Source of the DNA: Limnobaculum parvum
GTDB taxonomy: Bacteria; Pseudomonadota; Gammaproteobacteria; Enterobacterales; Enterobacteriaceae
Direction of reading: 5' to 3'
Length of the DNA stretch: 64,000 nucleotides
Assembly: GCF_003096015.2 (NCBI RefSeq)
Contig: NZ_CP029185.2
Span: 3,196,001-3,260,000, forward strand
Part shown: in pieces, positions 8,576 through 17,676 of the stretch
How the letters are laid out: the number at the start of each line of letters is the position of its first letter
Position numbering within the stretch: the stretch's first letter is position 1
The notes under the pieces: generated by a model
The model's database searches: none
Seen by the model: only the letters and a program-made list of their open reading frames with translations
Told to the model about the DNA's origin: nothing
Position numbers and translations under genes: made by a program

Positions 8576-9207
8576 TATTTTTTATCATCCAACGTAATTG
8601 GCTGACTAGCCGCAGTATTCAACTGCTTAGTTAAGCCATCTACACCATCACGACGCAAGGTTTCAGCCCACTCATTCTGCTTGGTGGTGATCATGCTGAT
8701 ACCTTCAACAATCATGTCATAGGCCTGCCATTCACCGGTTTTGGTATTTTTGCGCCATTGGAAATCCAGACGAACTGGAGGACGACCGTTGGTGTCATTA
8801 ATAGTGATACGGATAGAAATGTTATCTTTATCACCTAATGGTTGTTCAGGGGCTATTTGATACTTTTGACCATGATACATGGCTAATGCCTGTCCATAGG
8901 CCTGCTCCATATAAGCTTCAAACGCTGGCATATAAGCATCACGCTGTGCCGGAGTCGCATCACGATAATAACGACCTAATACCAATGCGCCTGCATATTT
9001 AACCTGAATATAAGGAAGCAGCTCTTCCTTCACCACGGTTCGTAGATAGTTAGGGTCTTGTTTAATCTTAGGTTGTTCATTTGTCAGGCGGGTAAACACC
9101 TTTTCCGCCGCCACTTGCATCTGTTGGTAAGGATTACTGGCATCAGCCGCATTTGCCGCCAAAGGGGCAATCATGAAAAGTGCTGCCATCATCAAACGTT
9201 TTAACAT
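8575..9207 (-). CDS. mlaC: Periplasmic phospholipid-binding protein MlaC
   Basis: Soluble shuttle of the Mla system, carrying phospholipid between the outer-membrane MlaA complex and inner-membrane MlaFEDB. A signal peptide is clear (MLKRLMMAALFMIAPLAANA, cleavage near residue 20). The mature part has the family motifs YLRTVVKEELLPY, KYAGALVLGRYY, YGQALAMYHGQ and RLDFQWRKN. The start at 9205-9207 is chosen by match to E. coli MFKRLMMVAL; the frame is open 21 codons further upstream but that part is not conserved. 210 residues, versus 211 in E. coli. An 83-base gap separates it from mlaD. Confidence 0.94.
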   Translation of the reverse strand: MLKRLMMAALFMIAPLAANAADASNPYQQMQVAAEKVFTRLTNEQPKIKQDPNYLRTVVKEELLPYIQVKYAGALVLGRYYRDATPAQRDAYMPAFEAYMEQAYGQALAMYHGQKYQIAPEQPLGDKDNISIRITINDTNGRPPVRLDFQWRKNTKTGEWQAYDMIVEGISMITTKQNEWAETLRRDGVDGLTKQLNTAASQPITLDDKK

Positions 9208-9290
9208 AGCTGTTCCTCTTATCCTACTGTTGTCCATAATGTGAATAAACATGGTTAACTCCGTAACCAACCTCTTGCCAGCCGGACATA

Positions 9291-9806
9291 TTATTTAACC
9301 GGAGCAGGCGCAGTACTATCAGCAGCAGGTTTTTCATCACCGCCACTTTTATATAAAAACTGCCCGATAAGATCCTCTAATACCATCGCTGGCTTGGTAT
9401 CTTTAATCTCATCGCCATCTTTCAGAATTTTGGTACCCATATCTTCATCTTCAAAGCCAATGTTCAAAGCCAGAAACTGCTCTCCTAACAGGCCGGAAGT
9501 ACGAATAGATAAAGAACTGGTATCCGGAATATGACTAAAACGCTGCTGCATATCCATTGCCACACGCGGGAGATAACTCTTCTCATCAAGCGTAATATCG
9601 GCCACACGACCAACCAAAACGCCACCCACTCTTACCGGAGAACGCGCTTTTAAACCGCCGATATTATCAAATGTCGCGTAAAGCCGATACGTTGGCTCAT
9701 TACCCAAAGATTTTACATCTGCGACTTTTAAACTCAGGAATAAAAGTGAGCACAAGCCAATCAGCATGAACACGCCTACCCAGATTTCCGTTTTTTTACT
9801 TTGCAT
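9291..9806 (-). CDS. mlaD: MCE-domain phospholipid transport protein MlaD
   Basis: Inner-membrane-anchored MCE protein (171 residues), forming the hexameric periplasmic ring of MlaFEDB. One N-terminal helix (about 7-27), then the MCE domain (about 38-116) with YATFDNIGGLKARSPVRVGG and a conserved LLGEQFLALN segment, then a C-terminal helix and a Pro/Ala-rich tail. ATG at 9804-9806 gives MQSKKTEIWVG, equivalent to E. coli MQTKKNEIWVG. The tail is shorter than in E. coli MlaD (183). Four bases separate it from mlaE. Confidence 0.94.
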   Translation of the reverse strand: MQSKKTEIWVGVFMLIGLCSLLFLSLKVADVKSLGNEPTYRLYATFDNIGGLKARSPVRVGGVLVGRVADITLDEKSYLPRVAMDMQQRFSHIPDTSSLSIRTSGLLGEQFLALNIGFEDEDMGTKILKDGDEIKDTKPAMVLEDLIGQFLYKSGGDEKPAADSTAPAPVK

Positions 9807-9810
9807 CGAT

Positions 9811-10593
9811 TTAATTCCCAAACATCATTGCGGTCAGTACAAAATCTACGCCTAACACGGCGAGAGAAGCATGTACGACGGTACGAGTAGTCGCCTGGCT
9901 AATTCCTTCCGATGTCGGAATACAGTCATAGCCATTATAAAGCGCAATCCAAGTGACTGTGATTGCAAATACTACACTTTTAATTAAACAGTTCAGCAGG
10001 TCGGTGTGCCAGCTAACGGAATCCTGCATTGCAGCCCAGAAGAAACCATCATCGATTCCTTTCCAATCCACGCCAACCATCGCGCCACCCAGAATACCTA
10101 CCGCGACAAAAATAGCGGTTAGCACAGGCATACTGATAAAACCGGCCCAAAACCGTGGGGTAATAACCCGACGCAGTGGATCTACGGCCATCATTTCTAG
10201 GCTAGAAAGCTGCTCGGTCGCCTTCATCAGGCCAATCTCCGCGGTTAACGCTGAACCTGCCCGACCAGCAAACAGCAGCGCGGTAACAACCGGACCCAGC
10301 TCGCGTAGCAAAGAGAGCGCTACCATCATACCCAGACTGGCTTCTGCGCTGTAAGTGGTCAGAATAAGATAACCCTGTAACCCCAGAACCATTCCGATAA
10401 ACAGGCCGGAAACCATAATAATCAACAGTGACTGAACGCCAACAACATACAGTTGCTTAAGTAAAAGCGGCCACTGCTTGCGAAACGCCGGCTTTCCAAC
10501 CAGAGCCCCATACAACATCAGCCCAGAACGTCCAAAGGAGATGCAAAATTGGATACCACGACGCCCTAAAGACGCCAATGCCTGTAGCAACAT
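9811..10593 (-). CDS. mlaE: ABC transporter permease MlaE
   Basis: Inner-membrane permease of the MlaFEDB phospholipid transporter, 260 residues, the same length as E. coli MlaE. Hydrophobic helices are spread throughout, including VQSLLIIMVSGLFIGMVLG (about 53-71) and the conserved cytoplasmic EIGLMKATEQLSSLEMMAVD segment that contacts the ATPase. It overlaps the mlaF stop by one base. The system maintains lipid asymmetry of the outer membrane by removing phospholipids from the outer leaflet. Confidence 0.95.
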   Translation of the reverse strand: MLLQALASLGRRGIQFCISFGRSGLMLYGALVGKPAFRKQWPLLLKQLYVVGVQSLLIIMVSGLFIGMVLGLQGYLILTTYSAEASLGMMVALSLLRELGPVVTALLFAGRAGSALTAEIGLMKATEQLSSLEMMAVDPLRRVITPRFWAGFISMPVLTAIFVAVGILGGAMVGVDWKGIDDGFFWAAMQDSVSWHTDLLNCLIKSVVFAITVTWIALYNGYDCIPTSEGISQATTRTVVHASLAVLGVDFVLTAMMFGN

Positions 10594-11396
10594 TAACTTA
10601 GTAACTCCGTTTTATAATCACTGGCCGGAAAACGGAAAGGAACCGGGCCATCTGCCACACCGTCCAGAAATTGTCTGGCTCGAGGGTCAGGATTTGCACG
10701 TAATTCGTCCGGCGTTCCTTCTGCAATAACACGATGTTCTGCCACGATATAAGCGTAATCAGCAATACTCAACACTTCCGGCACATCGTGTGAAACAACA
10801 ATACAGGTGATACCTAATGAATGGTTAAGCTCATCAATAAGTTTAACCAGTACCCCCATAGTGATGGGATCCTGACCGACAAAAGGTTCATCGAACATAA
10901 TCAGTTCAGGTTCAAGGGCAATTGCCCGAGCCAAAGCGGCTCGCCGTGCCATACCGCCCGACAGTTCTGCCGGCATCAGGTTAGCTGCGCCACGCAAACC
11001 AACGGCTTCCAGCTTCATCAATACGGTGCTGCGGAGTAATACTTCGGGTAATTGAGTATGTTCCCGCAAAGGATAAGCCACATTGTCGAACACCGTTAAA
11101 TCAGTGAACAGTGCACCCGACTGGAACAGCATGCTCATCTTTTTACGGACTTCATACAAATGGCGACGGGAAAGCGTTGGGATGTTATCCCCGTCAAAAA
11201 TGATATCACCGCTATCCGGTGCCAACTGCCCACCGATTAACCGCAATAATGTGGTTTTACCTATACCTGAAGGGCCCATAATCGCAGTCACTTTACCGCG
11301 GGGTACCGTCAGGTTGATATCCTGAAATATTGGACGACCATTACGGGAAAACGACATTTCCCGTACTTCGACCAAATTGGCTGCCGATTTAATCAT
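10593..11396 (-). CDS. mlaF: ABC transporter ATP-binding protein MlaF
   Basis: ATPase of MlaFEDB, 267 residues. Walker A GPSGIGKT (about 40-47), Q-loop in LFQSGALF, ABC signature LSGGMARR, Walker B LIMFDEP followed by FVGQDP, and an H-loop in VSHD. The C-terminal tail (VPFRFPASDY) matches the MlaF extension that reaches across the dimer. First gene of the minus-strand mlaFEDCB operon, preceded by a good sigma-70 promoter. Divergent from yrbG, as in E. coli. Confidence 0.96.
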   Translation of the reverse strand: MIKSAANLVEVREMSFSRNGRPIFQDINLTVPRGKVTAIMGPSGIGKTTLLRLIGGQLAPDSGDIIFDGDNIPTLSRRHLYEVRKKMSMLFQSGALFTDLTVFDNVAYPLREHTQLPEVLLRSTVLMKLEAVGLRGAANLMPAELSGGMARRAALARAIALEPELIMFDEPFVGQDPITMGVLVKLIDELNHSLGITCIVVSHDVPEVLSIADYAYIVAEHRVIAEGTPDELRANPDPRARQFLDGVADGPVPFRFPASDYKTELLS

Positions 11397-11435
11397 AACG
11401 TCCTTAAACTATCAGGATGAATACCCATATCGTCC

Positions 11436-11464
11436 ATCATAAGTATTAATATACTTTGGCTCAA
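11436..11464 (-). promoter_or_regulatory. Sigma-70 promoter of the mla operon
   Basis: Read on the minus strand, TTGAGC (11464-11459) and TATGAT (11441-11436) are separated by exactly 17 bases. The predicted start is about 30 bases before the mlaF ATG. The rest of the mlaF-yrbG interval (to 11695) shows no other clear element. Confidence 0.6.
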
Positions 11465-11695
11465 CATTTCATTCCCTTTGATAAACAGAAGTAGAAACGC
11501 AAGCTGTGTTTTACTTTTCATCCAACGCCAGTCAAAATTAACCCAAGGATTTTACCCATGTTCTCAATCTGAGCCAAAGCCCCTTGTGATAATTCAGCAA
11601 TAATCGTGTTAAACGACATCTGAATATTACTGTCCATCTGACCTGACTAAGACGAATAAATGAATGAAAAAGTTCAATTTTAAACAGGATAACGC

Positions 11696-12664
11696 ATGCT
11701 AATTGCCATAGTAATGCTGTTTATTGGCCTCATTCTGCTGGTTTATGGTGCCGATCGCTTAGTTTTTGGTGCTATGGCTATCGCCAATACCTTAAATGTT
11801 CCTCGTCTTGCCGTTGGCATTATGGTTACCGGTGTAGGGACTTCTCTGCCAGAGTTGGCGTTTTCGGTTACCGCCGGGCTTAACGGCAAAACGAATATGG
11901 TGGTCGGTAATGCTATTGGTTCTAACATTACCAACACATTACTCATTTTAGGATGCGTTGCGATTATTCGCCCACTGAGTCTGCATTCTAAACGACTAAA
12001 GCGTGAAGCGCCCTTACTGTTTCTGATCATGTTACTGGTGGGTTTTGTCCTTTATGATAACCAGCTCAGTCGCAGTGATGGTATTATTCTGCTGGTCGCC
12101 TTTATCAGCTTTATGGCGCTGGTATTCAAAATGAGTAAACGTAATTTTCTTCGAGAGATGGATTCACTTTCTGTTAGTCAGGAAGCTGAAACGCCCAAAG
12201 AGATAAGCCAAACCGTCGCGTTTTTATGGATACTAATAGGTGTATTGGTTTTACCTATTGCCGCCAAAATAACGGTAGACAACGCCACCGTTGTTGCACG
12301 CTATTTAGGCTTGAGTGAACTGATGATAAGCCTCACAATTATTGCTATTGGCACCAGCCTACCAGAATTGGCAACCGCCATCACCGGCATGTATAAACAT
12401 GAAGATGACATGGTGCTGGGTAATGTCATTGGCTCGAACATTTTTAATATTTTAGTCGTCATGGGGATACCGGCGTTAATTTCACCGGGCAGCTTCTTCA
12501 GCGAAGCTTTTCGCCGTGATTACTGGATTATGCTGGCAGCTAGTCTGCTCCTGACTCTACTCTGCGTAGGTCACAGCCGTCGATTGACGCGTCCAATGGG
12601 AATCGTGCTGCTGGCTGGTTTTACCCTTTATATTGGTGTGCTGATGTATTCCACGTACGCCTGA
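11696..12664 (+). CDS. yrbG: CaCA-family sodium/calcium exchanger-like protein YrbG
   Basis: Polytopic inner-membrane protein, 322 residues, built as two homologous halves. Each half has the alpha-repeat signature of calcium/cation antiporters: GTSLPELAFSVTAGLNGK plus GNAIGSNITNTLLILG (N half), and GTSLPELATAITGMYKHEDD plus GNVIGSNIFNILVV (C half). The acidic residue in each GTSLPE motif is the expected cation ligand. E. coli YrbG has no settled physiological substrate. It starts the plus-strand kdsD-kdsC-lpt cluster, 64 bases before kdsD, and may be cotranscribed. Confidence 0.92.
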   Translation: MLIAIVMLFIGLILLVYGADRLVFGAMAIANTLNVPRLAVGIMVTGVGTSLPELAFSVTAGLNGKTNMVVGNAIGSNITNTLLILGCVAIIRPLSLHSKRLKREAPLLFLIMLLVGFVLYDNQLSRSDGIILLVAFISFMALVFKMSKRNFLREMDSLSVSQEAETPKEISQTVAFLWILIGVLVLPIAAKITVDNATVVARYLGLSELMISLTIIAIGTSLPELATAITGMYKHEDDMVLGNVIGSNIFNILVVMGIPALISPGSFFSEAFRRDYWIMLAASLLLTLLCVGHSRRLTRPMGIVLLAGFTLYIGVLMYSTYA

Positions 12665-12728
12665 ATTTAAGTTTCCTCTAGCCAAAATAAGACAAAGGAA
12701 ACGTTATTGATGACAGTGAGAATGAGTA

Positions 12729-13697
12729 ATGTCTAACTTTGATTTTCAACAAGCAGGAAAAAAAGTTCTTGATATTGAACGGTCCGGGCTTGAACAACTC
12801 TATCAATACATCAATCAGGATTTTTCACGGGCCTGTGAGCTCATGTTTCACTGCAAAGGTAAAGTCGTGGTCATGGGAATGGGTAAGTCCGGACATATTG
12901 GCTGTAAAATGGCAGCCTCTTTTGCCAGCACCGGAACACCATCCTTCTTTGTACATCCGGCCGAGGCCAGCCACGGGGATTTAGGCATGATCACCGCGGA
13001 TGACATTGTGATTGCGATCTCTTACTCCGGCGAATCCAGTGAGATTATGGCGCTTATTCCGGTGATTAAACGTTTACAAATTCCATTGATCTGCATGACC
13101 GGTAATCCAAACAGTTCGATGGGAAAGGCAGCCAATGCTCACTTATGTATTAACGTTCCTCAGGAAGCTTGCCCTCTGGGATTAGCTCCAACAACTAGCA
13201 CCACAGCCACACTGGTGATGGGCGATGCGTTAGCTGTTGCTTTATTAGAAGCTAAAGGGTTCACCGCAGACGATTTCGCCCTGTCACATCCTGGGGGGGC
13301 GCTTGGACGCAAACTGTTATTACGCGTTAGTGATATTATGCACACCGGTGATGAAATTCCACGGGTGAATAATCAGGCATCACTGCGCGAAGCGTTGGTG
13401 GAAATTACCAGAAAGAATCTGGGTCTGACGGTTATATGTAATGATGATATGTTAATTCAGGGCATCTTTACCGACGGTGACCTGCGCCGAGTCTTCGACC
13501 AAGGTGTAGATATTAGCGATGCTAAAATTGCCGATCTCATGACCAAAGGTGGCATTCGTGTTCACCCTGATATGCTAGCAGTAGAAGCCCTGAATCTGAT
13601 GCAGTCACGCCATATTACTGCCGTTTTGGTGGCCGAAGGAAATCGATTAGTGGGCGTAATCCATATGCATGATATGCTGCGCGCCGGCGTGGTTTAA
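12729..13697 (+). CDS. kdsD: Arabinose-5-phosphate isomerase KdsD
   Basis: Cytoplasmic enzyme of 322 residues interconverting D-ribulose 5-phosphate and D-arabinose 5-phosphate, the first step of Kdo synthesis for LPS. An N-terminal SIS domain (about 30-190) has GKVVVMGMGKSGHIG, HPAEASHGDLGM and the TSTTATLVMGDALAVALL region. A pair of CBS domains follows (about 205-322: DIMHTGDEIP, GIFTDGDLRRVFD, LMQSRHITAVLV). The Ser residues and His of the active site are in place. Followed 52 bases later by kdsC, the phosphatase two steps further in the same pathway. Confidence 0.96.
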   Translation: MSNFDFQQAGKKVLDIERSGLEQLYQYINQDFSRACELMFHCKGKVVVMGMGKSGHIGCKMAASFASTGTPSFFVHPAEASHGDLGMITADDIVIAISYSGESSEIMALIPVIKRLQIPLICMTGNPNSSMGKAANAHLCINVPQEACPLGLAPTTSTTATLVMGDALAVALLEAKGFTADDFALSHPGGALGRKLLLRVSDIMHTGDEIPRVNNQASLREALVEITRKNLGLTVICNDDMLIQGIFTDGDLRRVFDQGVDISDAKIADLMTKGGIRVHPDMLAVEALNLMQSRHITAVLVAEGNRLVGVIHMHDMLRAGVV

Positions 13698-13749
13698 GGC
13701 AGAATAGCTGGTTTGCACTATTTAAGTGAAAAACGAAAAGAGCATAAAC

Positions 13750-14298
13750 ATGATTAACACCTGCTACGGCGCGGTAAGCAAAGATATTTTTCAACGGGCG
13801 GCCCAAATTCGACTGTTGATCTGTGATGTGGATGGCGTCATGTCCGATGGCCTGATTTATATGGGGAATCAGGGAGAAGAGCTAAAAGCCTTTAACGTAC
13901 GAGATGGTTATGGTATCCGTTGCCTGATTACCTCCGGCATTGATGTCGCCATTATCACCGGACGTAGCGCTAAACTGGTTGAGAATCGTGCCAAGACGCT
14001 GGGAATTACCCATCTATATCAAGGACAATCTGATAAACTGGTGGCCTTTGAGAAAATACTTAAAGAGGTCTCTCTGATGCCAGAACACGTGGCTTATATC
14101 GGTGACGATCTGATCGATTGGCCAGTGATGCAAAGAGTCGGTTTGGCGGTAGCAGTGGCTGACGCACACCCACTGCTTCTACCAAAAGCACACTATGTAA
14201 CGCAAATTGCGGGTGGTCGTGGTGCTGTACGCGAGTTATGTGATTTAATTCTACAAGCGCAAGATAAACTCGAAGGGGCACAAGGGTTATCCATATGA
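13750..14298 (+). CDS. kdsC: 3-deoxy-D-manno-octulosonate 8-phosphate phosphatase KdsC
   Basis: HAD-superfamily phosphatase, 182 residues from the chosen ATG, hydrolysing Kdo-8-phosphate to Kdo. Nucleophile motif CDVDGVMSDG with the catalytic DxD pair, the ITGRSAKLVENR motif, a conserved Lys downstream and GDDLIDWPVM for metal binding. The short C1-type HAD without a large cap is typical of this tetramer. The ATG at 13750 follows an AAGAG ribosome site and gives MINTCYGAVS; a GTG at 13726 would add eight residues and approach the E. coli length (188), so the start is not certain. Its stop overlaps the lptC start by four bases. Confidence 0.94.
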   Translation: MINTCYGAVSKDIFQRAAQIRLLICDVDGVMSDGLIYMGNQGEELKAFNVRDGYGIRCLITSGIDVAIITGRSAKLVENRAKTLGITHLYQGQSDKLVAFEKILKEVSLMPEHVAYIGDDLIDWPVMQRVGLAVAVADAHPLLLPKAHYVTQIAGGRGAVRELCDLILQAQDKLEGAQGLSI

Positions 14299-14876
14299 AT
14301 ATAAGCAAGACAAAGCTAAGCCTGACGATTGTACTAACGCTAATCGCTTTAGGTCTTATTGGCTGGAATCTGGCTGATTTTGATGATAATAAAACCATCG
14401 TGCCACCGGATGATAACGACCCCACCTATCAGAGCCAACAAATGGCTACGATAGTGTACAATCCGGAAGGTCAGTTAAATTACAAATTAACGGCGGAAGA
14501 CGTAAAATATTATGCCTCTCCGGAAGATACCTGGTTCACTAAGCCTGTTATGATCATGTATGACAAGGAACAAGTGGCGACCTGGTCGGTGCGCTCCGAA
14601 CGCGCCAAATTAACCAAAGATCGTATGCTTTATCTTTATGATAATGTTGAGGTCAACAGCCTGACAACCGCGTCACAGCTGGAAAGAATCAAGACTAACA
14701 GTGCTGATGTCAATCTGGTGACTCAGGATATCAGCTCTGACGATCATGTTACTCTGTACGGGGCTAATTTTACCTCCGAAGGAATGAAGATGCGTGGTAA
14801 TCTGCGCAGTAGAACAGCTCAGCTGATTGAAAAGGTAAAAACCTATTATGAAGTTCAACCAAAAGCCGGTAATTAA
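14295..14876 (+). CDS. lptC: LPS export system protein LptC
   Basis: Bitopic inner-membrane protein of 193 residues (E. coli 191). N-terminal helix (about 8-24: LSLTIVLTLIALGLIGW), then a periplasmic beta-jellyroll that passes LPS from LptB2FG to LptA. Recognised by KLTAEDVKYYASPEDTWFTKP, the YLYDNVEV motif and the C-terminal LRSRTAQLIEKVKTYYE segment. Overlaps kdsC by 4 bases and lptA by 29 bases, so translation of this cluster is tightly coupled. Confidence 0.94.
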   Translation: MNISKTKLSLTIVLTLIALGLIGWNLADFDDNKTIVPPDDNDPTYQSQQMATIVYNPEGQLNYKLTAEDVKYYASPEDTWFTKPVMIMYDKEQVATWSVRSERAKLTKDRMLYLYDNVEVNSLTTASQLERIKTNSADVNLVTQDISSDDHVTLYGANFTSEGMKMRGNLRSRTAQLIEKVKTYYEVQPKAGN

Positions 14877-15393
14877 ATTCAGCCATCATCATAAAAACGT
14901 GGTTAACAGCGTGGTAGCCGGCATACTTCTGGTTACCAGCGCCTCTGCATTTGCATTAAAGGATGATACAAATCAGCCGATTAACATTAGCTCCGCTCAA
15001 CAGTCATTAGACATGAATGGTAATGTCGTTACCTTTACCGGTGATGTTGTTGTTAAGCAGGGAACCATTGATATTCGTGCGGATAAAGTCGTCGTGACTC
15101 GCCCTGAGGGTAACGAAGGGAAAGAAGTGGTAGAAGCATTCGGTAATCCGGTGACGTTCTACCAAATGCAAGACAGCGGTAAACCGGTCAAAGGCCGGGG
15201 TTCAAAACTCCGCTATGAATTGGCTAATGACTTTGTTGATCTGACGGGCAATGCCTATCTGGAACAGTTGGACAGTAATGTTCAGGGCGACCGTATCACC
15301 TACAAAGTGAAAGAGCAGAAGATGGAGGCGTTCAGCAACAAAGGCAAACGCGTAAACACCGTTCTGGTACCATCTCAGATACAGAAAAAATAA
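14848..15393 (+). CDS. lptA: Periplasmic LPS-transport bridge protein LptA
   Basis: Periplasmic OstA-fold protein of 181 residues that polymerises into the bridge carrying LPS to LptD/E. The signal peptide is unusually long and polar at the start, ending around SASAFA (about residue 36). The mature start DDTNQPINISSAQQSLDMNG and GNVVTFTGDVVVKQG match the LptA family, as does the C-terminal KGKRVNTVLVPSQ. The start lies inside lptC, as in E. coli where the genes also overlap. Confidence 0.94.
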   Translation: MKFNQKPVIKFSHHHKNVVNSVVAGILLVTSASAFALKDDTNQPINISSAQQSLDMNGNVVTFTGDVVVKQGTIDIRADKVVVTRPEGNEGKEVVEAFGNPVTFYQMQDSGKPVKGRGSKLRYELANDFVDLTGNAYLEQLDSNVQGDRITYKVKEQKMEAFSNKGKRVNTVLVPSQIQKK

Positions 15394-15435
15394 ACACTTT
15401 TAACCGCAGTTAAAGAAAAGAGTAAACAATAGCGA

Positions 15436-16161
15436 ATGGCAACGTTAACAGCAGAGAATCTGGCCAAGGCCTACAAAGGTCGCCGAGTGGTAGAAGATGT
15501 CAGCCTGACCGTCAACTCCGGTGAAATCGTCGGTTTGCTTGGGCCTAACGGCGCAGGTAAAACTACCACATTTTACATGGTGGTCGGTATTGTTCAGCGT
15601 GATGCTGGTTCAATTCTTATCGACGGTGAAGATATCAGCCTGTTGCCTTTACACGCCCGTGCGCGTCGCGGTATAGGCTATCTACCACAGGAAGCCTCTA
15701 TTTTCCGGCGCCTGAGTGTTTACGATAACCTGATGGCAGTACTACAAATTCGCAACGACTTAACCAACGAACAGCGGGTAGATCGTGCCAATGAACTGCT
15801 GGAAGAGTTCCATATTGAGCATCTTCGTAAAAACCTCGGACAATCCCTCTCCGGAGGAGAACGCCGTCGGGTTGAGATTGCCAGAGCGCTAGCCGCTAAT
15901 CCTAAATTTATTTTGCTGGATGAACCCTTTGCCGGCGTTGACCCGATATCGGTTATTGATATTAAAAAAATCATTGAGCACCTGCGTGACAGCGGACTTG
16001 GCGTACTCATTACCGACCATAATGTACGTGAAACGTTGGACGTTTGTGAACGCGCTTATATCGTTAGTCAGGGTCGTTTAATTGCTCATGGAACACCATC
16101 ATCTATTCTAGAAGATGAACATGTGAAGCGGGTCTATTTAGGCAATGAATTCCGATTGTAG
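15436..16161 (+). CDS. lptB: LPS export ABC transporter ATP-binding protein LptB
   Basis: Cytoplasmic ATPase of the LptB2FGC extractor, 241 residues as in E. coli. Walker A GPNGAGKT (about 36-43), Q-loop in YLPQEASIFR, signature LSGGERRR, Walker B FILLDEPFAGVDP, H-loop ITDHNV. The C-terminal end HVKRVYLGNEFRL is characteristic of LptB. lptF and lptG are elsewhere on the chromosome in this order of bacteria. Followed 67 bases later by rpoN. Confidence 0.96.
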   Translation: MATLTAENLAKAYKGRRVVEDVSLTVNSGEIVGLLGPNGAGKTTTFYMVVGIVQRDAGSILIDGEDISLLPLHARARRGIGYLPQEASIFRRLSVYDNLMAVLQIRNDLTNEQRVDRANELLEEFHIEHLRKNLGQSLSGGERRRVEIARALAANPKFILLDEPFAGVDPISVIDIKKIIEHLRDSGLGVLITDHNVRETLDVCERAYIVSQGRLIAHGTPSSILEDEHVKRVYLGNEFRL

Positions 16162-16228
16162 CGGTTGCTACCCTATGGAACATTCACGTAGCCATTCTGG
16201 AACGCGATAATAAGTGTAATATGCCATT

Positions 16229-17659
16229 ATGAAGCAAGGTTTACAGCTCAAGTTAAGTCAACAATTAACCATGACACCTCAGTTGCAACAGGCCATTCGC
16301 CTGTTGCAACTGTCGACACTTGAACTGCAACAAGAGATTCAGATCGCACTGGAAAGCAACCCGTTGCTCGAACAGGCGGATAATCATGACGAGATAGATT
16401 CTCGCGAAGAGATCGAGCATGAACAGCTCGATACTAGCGAAGCACTACAGCAGTCTGATATTCCTGAAGACCTCCCTCTCGATACCTCATGGGATGAAAT
16501 TTATACCGCTGGCACACCGTCTGGCACCCATAACGATTATGGCGATGACGAACTTCCGGTATTTCAGGGTGAAACCACCCTGACGCTACAAGACCATCTC
16601 ATGTGGCAGATGGATCTCACCCCGTTTTCCGATCTGGATAAAGCTATCGCTACCGCCATTATTGATGCGGTGGATAATACCGGTTACCTGACCGTCTCTC
16701 TGGAAGAGATCGCCGACAGCCTAGGGCAAGATGAGGTCGAACTCGACGAAATTGAAGCGGTACTGAAGCGCATTCAGCGTTTCGACCCGGTGGGTGTTGC
16801 AGCCCGCGACCTGCGAGAATGCTTGCTGGTGCAGCTTTCTCAGCTATCTTCTGATACACCTTATCTGAATGATGCTCGCCAGATTGCCGATCGTCATCTG
16901 GCACTGTTAGGCAGCCATGATTTCCGTTCATTGCTAAAACTAAGCCGTATCAGCGAAGAGGCGCTAAAAGGCGCCATGCAACTGATTCAAAACCTCGATC
17001 CTCGCCCCGGTCAGTCCATTCATGCCAATGAGTCTGAATACGTTATTCCTGATGTGTTGGTTCGTAAAGTTCAGAATAAATGGGTGGTTGAACTCAACAC
17101 GGAAAATATCCCACGCTTGCAGATTAACCAACACTACGCCTCAATGGCAAATACTCACAATGCCAGCGATAATCAATATATCCGTACCAATTTGCAGGAT
17201 GCTCGTTGGCTGATCAAAAGCCTTGAAAGTCGTAACGATACGCTACTTAAGGTAACGGAATGTATTGTAGAACGGCAGGAAGAATTCTTTGAACTGGGCG
17301 CAGAATATATGAAGCCCATGGTTTTGGCGGATATCGCCCAAACGGTTGATATGCATGAGTCAACCATCTCACGCGTAACAACGCAGAAGTACTTACATAG
17401 CCCCAGGGGGATATTTGAGTTAAAATACTTCTTTTCCAGTCACGTTAATACCGATAGTGGTGGCGAAGCTTCCTCTACTGCAATTCGTGCACTGGTTAAA
17501 AAATTGATTTCGGCTGAAAACCCCGGTAAGCCGTTGAGCGACAGTAAAATCGCCAGCATGCTCACCGACCAAGGGATTATTGTTGCCAGAAGGACGGTAG
17601 CAAAATACAGGGAGTCGTTATCTATTCCCCCGTCAAATCAGCGTAAACAACTGATCTGA
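16229..17659 (+). CDS. rpoN: RNA polymerase sigma-54 factor RpoN
   Basis: Alternative sigma factor of 476 residues for enhancer-dependent promoters (nitrogen assimilation and others). Region I is Gln/Leu-rich (MKQGLQLKLSQQLTMTPQLQ), followed by an acidic region II, the core-binding region III, an HTH around HESTISRVTTQKYLHSPRG and the RpoN box ARRTVAKYRE near the C-terminus, which reads the -24 element. Full length. The next gene, ptsN, starts only 17 bases after the stop; in E. coli hpf lies between them. Confidence 0.97.
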   Translation: MKQGLQLKLSQQLTMTPQLQQAIRLLQLSTLELQQEIQIALESNPLLEQADNHDEIDSREEIEHEQLDTSEALQQSDIPEDLPLDTSWDEIYTAGTPSGTHNDYGDDELPVFQGETTLTLQDHLMWQMDLTPFSDLDKAIATAIIDAVDNTGYLTVSLEEIADSLGQDEVELDEIEAVLKRIQRFDPVGVAARDLRECLLVQLSQLSSDTPYLNDARQIADRHLALLGSHDFRSLLKLSRISEEALKGAMQLIQNLDPRPGQSIHANESEYVIPDVLVRKVQNKWVVELNTENIPRLQINQHYASMANTHNASDNQYIRTNLQDARWLIKSLESRNDTLLKVTECIVERQEEFFELGAEYMKPMVLADIAQTVDMHESTISRVTTQKYLHSPRGIFELKYFFSSHVNTDSGGEASSTAIRALVKKLISAENPGKPLSDSKIASMLTDQGIIVARRTVAKYRESLSIPPSNQRKQLI

Positions 17660-17676
17660 CTCAATGGTTCCTACAC

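Noticed and set aside
9953..10354. 133-codon plus-strand frame across mlaE
   Set aside because: Antisense shadow of a conserved permease gene, with no ribosome site and an implausible Ser/Thr/Arg-rich product.
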